Of a stretch of 13,220 bases of DNA, positions 1 to 5,830 are shown one piece after another (position 1 is the first letter of the stretch; every line of letters starts with the position of its first letter). The stretch lies in NCBI GenBank assembly GCA_003663525.1, contig QMUF01000034.1:1-13220 (forward strand), in the 5' to 3' direction. Under the pieces are notes generated by a model. The model was not told where the DNA came from, did not search any database, and worked only from the letters and a program-made list of their open reading frames with translations. This DNA is from Thermococci archaeon. GTDB lineage: Archaea; Methanobacteriota_B; Thermococci; Thermococcales; Thermococcaceae. Position numbers and translations under genes: made by a program.

Positions 1-83
1 CCTTTAACATTACTCAAATCGTTGGTTCATTGTTTAAATCTTGAAGAATCCCTATACTTTGTCTTCATTTTTGAGTGTTTCTC

Positions 84-100
84 GATAAATTTATAAGAAT
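84..100 (+). promoter_or_regulatory. Predicted archaeal promoter (TATA box) of the aminotransferase gene
   Basis: The A/T-rich stretch around 86-97 contains TTTATAAG, a good archaeal TATA box, about 42-50 nt before the ATG at 139. Transcription would begin near 115-122. A G-rich ribosome binding site (GGGGGGATGA, 126-135) follows. Nothing coding is visible in 1-83. Confidence 0.55.
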
Positions 101-138
101 TTCCCCACCATTCATAAGTGCTATTGGGGGGATGAATA

Positions 139-1314
139 ATGCGTTATAAAAAGCATAAGTATTTCGTTGCAGGTCGTATAAATCTAATCCAGAGGTCAAA
201 GATTAGGGAGCTCTTTGAAAGAGCATCAAAAATGAAAAATGTCATTTCACTTGGAATAGGAGAACCTGATTTTGATACACCCCAAAATATAAAGGAAGCT
301 GCAAAAAGAGCTCTTGATGAGGGATGGACACACTACACCCCAAATGCTGGAATTGCAGAGCTAAGAAATGCAATTTCAGAATATTATGCCAGTCACTATG
401 GGATGAGAATCCCACCCCAGAATGTTCTTGTAACTGCTGGAGCTTATGAAGCCACCTATCTTGCCTTTGAAAGTTTGCTCGAGGAAGGAGATGAAGTCAT
501 AATACCTGACCCTGCATTTGTATGCTATGTTGAGGATGCAAAAGTTTCTGGAGCAAAGTACGTTCGGTTGCCATTAAAAGAAGAAAATGAATTTCAGCCA
601 GATCCAGACGAACTTCTAGAGTTAATCACAAAGAGAACTAGAATGATAGTCCTAAACTACCCGAATAACCCGACTGGTGCAACTTTGGATGATGAAGTTG
701 CTAAGGCCGTGGCAGATATCGCCCAGGATTATAATATTTACATTCTTAGTGATGAACCGTATGAACACTTCCTTTATGATGGAGCAAAGCACGTGCCGAT
801 GATGAAATATGCTTCAGATAACACTATATTGGCGAATAGTTTCTCAAAGACCTTTGCAATGACTGGATGGAGATTAGGATTTACAATCGCCCCTGAAGAT
901 GTCATCAAAGACATGATAAAGCTTCATGCTTACATCATTGGAAATGTTGCTTCATTTGTCCAAGTGGCTGGATCAGCTGCACTTAGGGAAGAAGCAAGCT
1001 GGAAGGCTGTAGAGGAAATGAGGAAAGAGTACGAGAAGAGAAGAAAATTAGTTCTAGAGCACTTGAAAGAAATGCCTTATATAAAAGCTTTTGAACCCAA
1101 AGGTGCGTTCTACGTTTTCGCAAACATAACGGGGACTGGGATGAAAAGTGAGGAGTTTGCAGAATGGCTTTTAGATAAGGTTGGAGTAGTAGTTATCCCA
1201 GGAACTGCCTTTGGACCCAACGGGGAGGGTTACATAAGAATCAGCTATGCTACAAGTCAAGAGAACTTATTGGAAGCAATGGCGAGAATGAAAAAAGCTC
1301 TTGAAGAGCTTTGA
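139..1314 (+). CDS. Class I/II pyridoxal-phosphate aminotransferase (aspartate/aromatic aminotransferase family)
   Basis: Cytosolic fold-type I PLP enzyme moving an amino group between an amino acid and a 2-oxo acid; exact substrate is not decidable from sequence. Family landmarks are all present: the SLGIGEPDFDTP substrate-binding segment (37-48), YPNNPTGA (174-181) with the PLP-contacting Asn, SDEPYEHF (204-211) with the Asp and Tyr that hold the cofactor, SFSKTFAMTGWRLGF (234-248) with the Schiff-base lysine at 237, and GYIRISYAT (364-372) with the carboxylate-binding arginine at 367. At 391 aa it is full length. The start at 139 has a G-rich ribosome binding site and gives the N-terminus MRYKKHKYF that I recall from Thermococcales homologues. 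A T-rich stretch follows the stop, but the next gene starts only 35 nt later, so the two are probably co-transcribed. It is unrelated by position to the broken aminotransferase at 2101-3144, which belongs to another subgroup. Confidence 0.93.
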   Translation: MRYKKHKYFVAGRINLIQRSKIRELFERASKMKNVISLGIGEPDFDTPQNIKEAAKRALDEGWTHYTPNAGIAELRNAISEYYASHYGMRIPPQNVLVTAGAYEATYLAFESLLEEGDEVIIPDPAFVCYVEDAKVSGAKYVRLPLKEENEFQPDPDELLELITKRTRMIVLNYPNNPTGATLDDEVAKAVADIAQDYNIYILSDEPYEHFLYDGAKHVPMMKYASDNTILANSFSKTFAMTGWRLGFTIAPEDVIKDMIKLHAYIIGNVASFVQVAGSAALREEASWKAVEEMRKEYEKRRKLVLEHLKEMPYIKAFEPKGAFYVFANITGTGMKSEEFAEWLLDKVGVVVIPGTAFGPNGEGYIRISYATSQENLLEAMARMKKALEEL

Positions 1315-1348
1315 TTTTTTAATTATCTTTTTAAAGGAGGGAGGTCTT

Positions 1349-1612
1349 TTGAAAGAAGTCCTTTATGTGTTTGCAGCAATTTTTCTTGCGGAACTGGGAG
1401 ATAAGACCCAGCTAGCGACAATTGCTTTTGCCTCTAAATATGGATGGATAAAGGCCTTTCTGGGAGCAGTTTTTGCATTGGCTTCCGTTAATTTGATTGG
1501 GGCAATATTAGGGGACAAAATAGGCGACACCCTACCTGTTGAGCTTATCCACAAGGGAGCGGGAGTGCTGTTTATTCTCTTTGGAATATTAATGCTGCTC
1601 GGAAAGCTTTAG
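1349..1612 (+). CDS. Half-size UPF0016/GDT1 (TMEM165-like) membrane cation transporter, TTG start
   Basis: Small integral membrane protein of 87 aa. It is one repeat unit of the UPF0016/GDT1 family, whose eukaryotic members have two repeats and move Ca2+/Mn2+ against H+; the ion used here is unknown. The signature E-L-G-D-K-T is at residues 15-20 of the first helix. Two further hydrophobic stretches follow (about 30-53 and 69-86). The single-repeat form presumably dimerises. I chose the TTG at 1349 over the ATG at 1301: the ATG would overlap the upstream aminotransferase and add a tail (MKSFDFLIIF...) unlike the family. The TTG sits behind a strong GGAGGGAGGT ribosome binding site (1336-1345) and puts the signature at the usual distance from the N-terminus. 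Probably translated from the aminotransferase mRNA. An AGGTGAG site overlapping its stop once served a following gene, now broken. Confidence 0.85.
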   Translation: MKEVLYVFAAIFLAELGDKTQLATIAFASKYGWIKAFLGAVFALASVNLIGAILGDKIGDTLPVELIHKGAGVLFILFGILMLLGKL

Positions 1613-1620
1613 GTGAGAAA

Positions 1621-1770
1621 AATGAGGATTAAACCTCTTATGTTGCTCTCCTTTTTATGATAGGTGTCTACTTTTCTGGAATGGGGGGTACTAAGCTTAG
1701 ATAACAAATTCATAATGGCAGGGTTTTTATAATCTCCCTTGTCCATTATTTAATTCTGCTTGGGGAGTGA
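1621..1770 (+). pseudogene. Scrambled remnant of a small hydrophobic (membrane) protein
   Basis: An ATG at 1621 lies behind the AGGTGAG that overlaps the gdt1 stop, so translation could once have followed directly. The frame gives MRIKPLMLLSFL and then a TGA. Restoring one T in the T-run near 1650 opens the frame into MIGVYFSGMGGTKLR. Another frame change near 1700 reads LDNKFIMAGFL, and a further one near 1728 gives FIISLVHYLILLGE. Joined, these make a protein of about 50 residues with two hydrophobic segments around a Gly-rich turn. I do not recognise the family. Multiple frame changes in 150 bases argue that it is dead. This is a reconstruction by eye and less certain than the other pseudogenes. 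Confidence 0.4.
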
Positions 1771-1774
1771 TCAA

Positions 1775-2114
1775 CAACGAGCTTGTGGTTCATCTTGGTG
1801 TAGACATTTTGGAAGACGTGGTGGTTGCCTCTGGCAGCATGTGACCCATCCTGCTTTAAAGGGTGAGGCTTTTGAGAGTAAGGAACTATGATATAGTAAC
1901 TGTCGATCCTTCCCGAAAAGTATTAAAAGGAGGGTGTTCTGCTCTTCAGACGAGAAAACCAGAAAACATAATCTACATTTCATGTAACACTCTGGCGTTT
2001 ACCGGGGATTATCAGAACTTGAAAGGGCTTTATAAAATTGAAGATGCAATTCTGGTAGATATGTTTCTCCATACTCTTCATACGGAGGCAGTTATAAAAT
2101 TTAGACACTGCTGA
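1775..2114 (+). pseudogene. C-terminal fossil of a TrmA/RlmD-type RNA (uracil-5-)-methyltransferase
   Basis: From about 1887 the + strand encodes the last part of a class I SAM-dependent m5U RNA methyltransferase. Visible are YDIVTVDPSR (family motif DPPR), NIIYISCNT (motif SCNP, whose Cys is the catalytic nucleophile) and VDMFLHTLHTEAV (motif DMFPHTPHVE). Conserved prolines have become Ser, Thr, Leu and Leu. A stretch after DPSR seems short. Upstream, two other frames carry plausible protein, NELVVHLGVDILEDVVVASGS (about 1772-1839) and HVTHPALKGEAFESKE (1838-1885), which could be joined to it by two single-base corrections; whether they belong to the same gene is inference. The N-terminal TRAM-like and SAM-binding parts are missing. 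The last bases overlap the end of the convergent aminotransferase pseudogene by 14 nt. Not a working gene. Confidence 0.65.
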
Positions 2115-3144
2115 TTCTTGTTAGAAGCCCATCTACATCTTTCGGCACTCTTATTCTAACATAACGAATCATCAAGGTTCATGAATTCACTTCCTGGGAC
2201 TGTGAGAATTCCTTTCTGAAGGAAATAGCCATATGTATCTTTTTGACCACCGCACAGGAAGATTGGGGTTGTTTTGTGAGTCTTTGCTATATGAAATCTT
2301 CTTCCAAGTTCCCTTATGGTTTTCTCCTTGCTCTTTTTGGTCTTCTTGATAGTCTTCTTCAAAAATTCTGTGTCCTCAGGCACCTTTAGAGCGGCTCGTA
2401 TTGAGATGTTTGTGATCGAGAATGGAAAATCGACCTTAAAAGGCAACTCTCTCATCTCCTTGCCCTCTACCACACAGTATCCGATTCTCAGGCCAGCCAG
2501 CCCAAAGCTCTTTGAGAATGACCTCGTGACCACAATGTTTGGATATTCGAGGTTTATTGTGGAATTCTTTTTCTTTATAAACTCTCCAAATGCTTCGTCA
2601 ACGATTAGAATAGCCCCTTTCTTCCAGCTTCTTCTGCAAGTTCTTCAATCTCCTTTAGCTTTAAGACCTGACCGGTAGGATTATTTGGGTTATCCACCTA
2701 GACGAAGGTCGTTCTCTCATCGATTTGGGCGATTATTCTGGAAACATCTATAGTAAAATCTGCCTCCCTCAGTAGGGGCACATAGTGGTAAACCGCTCCG
2801 TTCAAACGGGCGTCGTTAATATAAGGAAGGAACTGGGGAGAATGGCCAAGAATAACTGGGCCAGGAGTGAGAAGCTTATTAACTTTCTGAAGACATCCCA
2901 TAGAGCCTGTGCCGAGGAAAATCTGCTCATTTTTTACATTCCAGAATTCTGCAAGAGCTTCTTTGAGTTTTTCATCATTATTAGGGTATAAGTGTATATC
3001 ATGAAAACTAAGTTTTTTGAGTTCCTCAACCACCAGTGTAGAGCATCCAAATGGATTATGTGCGAGGGCGCAGTCTAAATAGTCTCCTTTTGGTAAATCC
3101 TTTCCGTAATCTTTTCCCATATTTTTAACGTCTTTTATTGCCAT
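2101..3144 (-). pseudogene. Broken PLP aminotransferase of the HisC/CobD (histidinol-phosphate aminotransferase-like) type
   Basis: Read on the minus strand from the ATG at 3144, behind a GGTGAG ribosome binding site, this is almost a complete fold-type I aminotransferase of about 347 codons. N-terminal LAHNPFG and YPNNDEKLKEAL, then DNPNNPTGQ, ILIVDEAFGEF, TRSFSKSFGLAGLRIGY (Schiff-base lysine region) and the C-terminal YVRIRVP arginine motif are all recognisable. Three lesions kill it. A TAG interrupts the frame just before the NPTG block (+ strand 2698-2700). One G is missing from a G-run near 2614-2617. One extra base near 2162-2164 shifts the frame in front of YVRIRV, whose corrected frame ends at 2101-2103. 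The motifs are otherwise well kept, so inactivation is fairly recent. Its position behind a sodium symporter suggests it worked on the imported amino acid; histidinol phosphate and threonine phosphate are alternative substrates of this subgroup. Confidence 0.85.
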
Positions 3145-3162
3145 AGGGACTCACCAAAAAAA

Positions 3163-3261
3163 TTAAGGGGTGGAAGTTTTTGAAAGCCGGTATAAGGCCC
3201 ATATCAAGGGATCGTATATTATTAATACTACAAATATTGCTATGAGGTAGACTATGTCCAT
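3163..3261 (-). CDS. Tiny single-helix membrane peptide after the symporter (MetS-like small subunit?)
   Basis: A 32-codon ORF with ATG at 3261 and TAA at 3163-3165. The peptide reads MDIVYLIAIFVVLIIYDPL and continues with a short basic tail ending SKTSTP: one transmembrane helix of about 17 residues, short N-terminus, polar C-terminus. It has its own GGGGTGAT ribosome binding site, which overlaps the last codons of the symporter pseudogene, whose stop is only 4 nt upstream; the broken aminotransferase starts 18 nt downstream. Some bacterial NSS symporters are followed by a small one-helix subunit needed for transport (MetS of the MetPS methionine/alanine importer). This ORF has the same position and shape, and that is the basis for the suggestion; I see no sequence motif proving it. 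It is the only intact reading frame of its operon, although its partner is dead. Confidence 0.55.
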   Translation of the reverse strand: MDIVYLIAIFVVLIIYDPLIWALYRLSKTSTP

Positions 3262-3992
3262 TTTATCACCCCAGTACAAACTGTGAGATATATATGACTA
3301 TTATCACTATTGGGTAAAGGTATTTTACCAAGGTTTCCAGGCTTCTGGGACTTCTATTAAGGCACCTTTTCTGAGTTCTTCATAGGCCTTCTCTATTCCA
3401 AGGCTTATTAATGCTAAAGCTGTTATTAAGGCTCCTAATGGGCCTATATAAACAGTGGAGATGTTTGCAATCCAGTCAAAGTAGGAGGGGCTTAGTGCAG
3501 AGGGGGCTCCAACTATGAAGGTCGCCAGACCTAGGAGGACCGAGGCATTCTTTCTACTCATATTGAGCTTTGTAATTGCTGAATCAACATAGACTTCGAG
3601 CATTGAAACTGTTGAGGACAATCCAGCGAATATCAACAAGAGGAAGAACAACATCCCAAAGAGTACCCCTGCCAGGCATTTTTTGGAATATCATGGGGAG
3701 TGCTACAAAAACTAGTCCTGATCCTGCTGAGGGTTTGACTCCAAAGGAGAATACTGCAGGGAATATTAAGAAGCCCGCTGTGACTGCTACCGCTGTATCT
3801 CCAAAAGCTGTTGCTATTGCTGATAGGGGAATGTCATCACTCTCCTTCAGGTAGCTTCCGTAAACTACCATTGTAGTACTTAAAACACTTAGAGAGAAGA
3901 ACATCTGTGATAGGGCTATCATCCATGTTTTTCCACTCATCATTTTGCTCCAGTCAGATAAGAGGTAAAATTTGAATCCTTCATCTACTCAC

Positions 3993-4025
3993 CTCCGCAA
4001 GGAGACCCCTTCCGAAAGGGAGGGG
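3993..4025 (+). repeat. Left-end tandem hairpins of the IS200/IS605-type element
   Basis: Two hairpins stand side by side. The first is CTCC-GCAA-GGAG (3993-4004, GNRA-type loop). The second is an 8-bp stem including one G-T wobble with a GAAA loop (4006-4025). The second nearly equals the right-end hairpin at 5317-5336 in sequence and form. In this family such structures are recognised as single strands by TnpA. Confidence 0.75.
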
Positions 4026-4037
4026 AGGAATTGTGAA

Positions 4038-4049
4038 AACCTTATATCC
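4038..4049 (+). promoter_or_regulatory. Predicted promoter of tnpB
   Basis: CTTATATC at 4041-4048 resembles an archaeal TATA box and lies 23-30 nt before the ATG at 4071. There is no clear ribosome binding site, so the tnpB mRNA may be leaderless or nearly so. Confidence 0.4.
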
Positions 4050-4070
4050 TATTTTCGCATTCCTATTAAT

Positions 4071-5339
4071 ATGCAGGTTGCGAAGAGCCTTACCTTTAAG
4101 GTATCCAAAAAGATTAATATGCGTAAGTTTCTTGCTATTCGTGATTTTGTTAACACTTACCAATCCATAGCAAGAATTTATGCTTCTTATATTCTGGAGA
4201 ATGAACTCCATGAAAAACTTGTTAATGATATAACTGCAAAAGACTTGAAAAATATTTTGCACCAGAAATTTTACAGGCAAATTAAAGATACTTTTAATGT
4301 GTCTTCTCAAACTATCCAAGAAACCAGAGATGTAGTTGTAGAAGCGTATAATTCGTGGGCTAAACTCTATAAGCAGTTTCTTAATGGAAGACTTGAAAAA
4401 GAGCCTTCTCTTCCAAAGGTCGAGAGATTCACCATCAGAATGAATTACCCTCGTGTTGTGTCTATTTTTGAGCATGGTAAAGAATTTCCGTTCTTTTTCA
4501 AAGTTAAACTTAATGGAATGGATAAGTGATATGCAATACCTGTCGAGTGTGGGGAATACCAGAGAAGGATGCTTAAAGATGCTCTTAATGGTAAATACAA
4601 ACTTGGTGCTGTGCAACTTGTTGAAAGAAATGGGTGGTATTACTTTATTGTTCCAATCAAAAAAGAAGTATCCGTTGAGAAGAGAGATACGGTTGTTGGT
4701 GTTGATATTGGATTGAGGTACCTCGCCGTAATTACCGTTCTCCATAGAGATGGCAAAATCACCGATGTTGAATTTTTGAAGTATAGAAAACTCCTTGATA
4801 AAATTAGGTATCTTTGGAGAAGGATAGACTACCTCAAATCTCTCCTTCCAGAAGGGCAGAGAAGCAGTAAGCAAATTAGAAGGCTCTGGAGAAAAACCAG
4901 AAGAATAAACGACTGGATTGCTCATAATGTTTCCAAGAGAATTGTTGAAGTTGCTAAAGAGAATAATGCTATGATTGCTCTGGAAGATTTGCGGTGGAGC
5001 AGACCAAAGAGGGGTAGGAGAAGAAAAGACATGAATAGAAGACTTGCAAACTGGGTTCACGGCAGAATTGCTAAATACACTCTTTACAAAGCTAACTGGG
5101 AAGGAATCTATGTTAAATTTGTCAATGCGAGAGACACCTCTAAGCGATGCCACGTTTGTGGTGCGGTAGGTTACCGCAAAAGTGTTATTTTTTCTTGTCG
5201 TGAACATTCTTACACCTCCAATGCGGATTTTAATGCGAGTGTGAATATAGGCATTCGGGCAATGTTCCCGAGTGTCTGGGGCATCGTAAACATGCCCGCA
5301 CCTTCAGGGTGCAAAACCCCTTGCGTAAGCGAGGGGTAG
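4071..5339 (+). pseudogene. tnpB: tnpB RNA-guided nuclease gene with one in-frame TGA
   Basis: TnpB is an omega-RNA-guided DNA nuclease of IS200/IS605 elements and the ancestor of Cas12. From the ATG at 4071 to the TAG at 5337-5339 the frame holds 422 sense-position codons, normal for the family, but codon 153 (4527-4529) is TGA. Reading through joins LNGMDK to YAIPVECGEYQRRML without any frame change, so a single substitution such as CGA to TGA would explain it. The nuclease part looks whole: RuvC aspartate in VVGVDIGLRYLAV (Asp212), glutamate in MIALEDLRW (Glu305), aspartate in NADFNASVNI (Asp386), and the zinc ribbon CHVCG ... CREH, whose last ligand pair is Cys/His rather than the usual Cys/Cys. 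The codons of the last 30 or so residues also form the right-end hairpins. As it stands the gene gives only a 152-residue N-terminal peptide, or possibly a C-terminal half starting at 4569 that would contain the whole RuvC domain. Confidence 0.9.
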
Positions 5340-5348
5340 TTTACAGAC
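5256..5348 (+). ncRNA. Candidate omega (re) RNA scaffold nested in the 3' end of tnpB
   Basis: Four hairpins follow each other within 81 nt: CGGG..CCCG (5256-5270), GGGCAT..ATGCCC (5279-5297), GCACC..GGTGC (5298-5312) and an 8-bp stem with a GTAA loop (5317-5336). In characterised TnpB systems the omega RNA is made from the 3' end of tnpB and the right end, with the guide taken from DNA just beyond the element. The position fits exactly. If the right boundary is 5348, the guide would start at 5349, inside the symporter pseudogene. The RNA boundaries, its expression and its 5' end are inference from the family. Confidence 0.6.
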
Positions 5349-5632
5349 GTTGGGAAGTGTAATGCTTCTTATTGTTAACATGATAAGAAGCACAAAAAGG
5401 GCCGGCATCATGATTTTGTTGGCTCTTTCAATTCCCTTTTGAACTCCTATTGCTACTATACCTATGGTTATTGCTATTACTATAAACTGCCACAGAAGCG
5501 CCTCTTTACTAAAGGCAAGAGCATCAAAGAATGCTCCTGGATTAGCTTTTGTTAATTCTCCTGTAAGAGTGGCGATAAAGTATCTAAGTATCATCCAACT
5601 ACCAGTGAATAAAAGGGGTCTGTCCGTCGTGA

Positions 5633-5658
5633 GTTTTTAGCGAGGAGCGTGTAAAAAC
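5633..5658. repeat. Hairpin next to the symporter truncation point
   Basis: A perfect 7-bp inverted repeat, GTTTTTA (5633-5639) and TAAAAAC (5652-5658), with a 12-nt G-rich loop. It lies about 18 bp beyond the last recognisable symporter codon. Its form resembles ends of IS200/IS605-like elements, so it may mark an old insertion or deletion end; a terminator is an alternative. Nothing coding is seen between 5616 and 5830. Confidence 0.4.
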
Positions 5659-5725
5659 GTCCTCCCCCTTAAATCAACCCTCACTCCTGAATATCATAGT
5701 ACATCAACGCATTAAAATGGAGAGC

Positions 5726-5740
5726 ATCTATAAAAATCTT
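5726..5740 (-). promoter_or_regulatory. Orphan TATA box, perhaps the former promoter of the symporter operon
   Basis: On the minus strand TTTTTATAG (about 5728-5737), preceded by a purine-rich stretch, resembles a BRE/TATA pair pointing toward the symporter pseudogene. No intact gene follows: only the hairpin and the N-terminally truncated symporter. It may be the old operon promoter left after the 5' end of the gene was lost. Chance occurrence in A/T-rich DNA is possible. Confidence 0.3.
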
Positions 5741-5771
5741 TTCCAACCTTATTTGTCATTATGGTGAAAAG

Positions 5772-5808
5772 TTTGACTCTTATCCTTTAGAATCAAAAAA
5801 GAGTCAAA
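5772..5808 (-). terminator. Inverted repeat after the NADH oxidase gene, possible terminator
   Basis: TTTGACTCTT (5772-5781) and AAGAGTCAAA (5799-5808) form a perfect 10-bp stem with a 17-nt A/T-rich loop, 22 nt past the nox stop. On the minus strand the loop and flanks contain T-runs, which end transcription in archaea. Confidence 0.45.
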
Positions 5809-5830
5809 AAAGAAGGAAAAAGAGCAAATG

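Larger units (their letters stand above)
3989..5348 (+). mobile_element. IS200/IS605-type element carrying only tnpB (no tnpA)
   Basis: The element sits inside the NSS symporter pseudogene in the opposite orientation. Its left end has two hairpins (3993-4004, CTCC-GCAA-GGAG; 4006-4025, CCCCTTCCGAAAGGGAGGGG). Its right end has a matching one (5317-5336, CCCCTTGCGTAAGCGAGGGG) preceded by others. Such subterminal palindromes without terminal inverted repeats or target duplication are typical of IS200/IS605 elements. No Y1 (HUH) transposase gene is present on either side of tnpB, so mobilisation would need a TnpA elsewhere. The boundaries are inferred: removing 3989-5348 (1360 bp) restores the symporter frame as LPNVDEGFKF, matching the family's LPGAxEG spacing. 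Removing 3986-5345 does the same, so the ends are uncertain by about 3 nt or more. Confidence 0.82.
3266..5615 (-). pseudogene. Broken Na+-dependent (NSS/SNF family) amino-acid symporter, split by a TnpB element
   Basis: The minus strand carries two pieces of one sodium:neurotransmitter symporter-family transporter. The upstream piece (about 5615 to 5349) begins in a TM3-like FTGSWMILRYF, runs through GVQKGIERANKIMMP and ends at RSITLPNV. The downstream piece (3988 to 3266) resumes DEGFKFYLLSDWSKM, then SQMFFSLSV, YGSYLKESDDI, FAGLSSTVSMLEV (TM8, sodium-site region), and ends with a final helix YLYPIVIIVIYIS. Lesions: an IS200/IS605-type insertion between the pieces; one extra base near 3670; one missing A near 3334-3336; and loss of about the first 100 residues, including TM1, which forms most of the substrate and sodium sites in LeuT. 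What remains is about 330 codons against roughly 430-450 for the family. A hairpin lies just beyond the truncation point. It headed an operon with the small peptide and the aminotransferase. Confidence 0.88.

Noticed and set aside
3981..5207. 408-codon open frame on the minus strand across the element
   Set aside because: It is antisense to tnpB. The + strand frame has the RuvC and zinc-ribbon motifs; the minus frame shows no motif and a low-complexity Ser/Asn/Phe-rich product.
3944..5400. A TnpA (Y1 HUH) transposase gene next to tnpB
   Set aside because: I looked for one in all frames on both sides; only symporter sequence is present.
1613..5660. All lesions being sequencing errors
   Set aside because: Some could be, especially in homopolymer runs. 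But the insertion, the missing 5' end of the symporter and loss of conserved prolines cannot be, and flanking genes over 9 kb have no such breaks.
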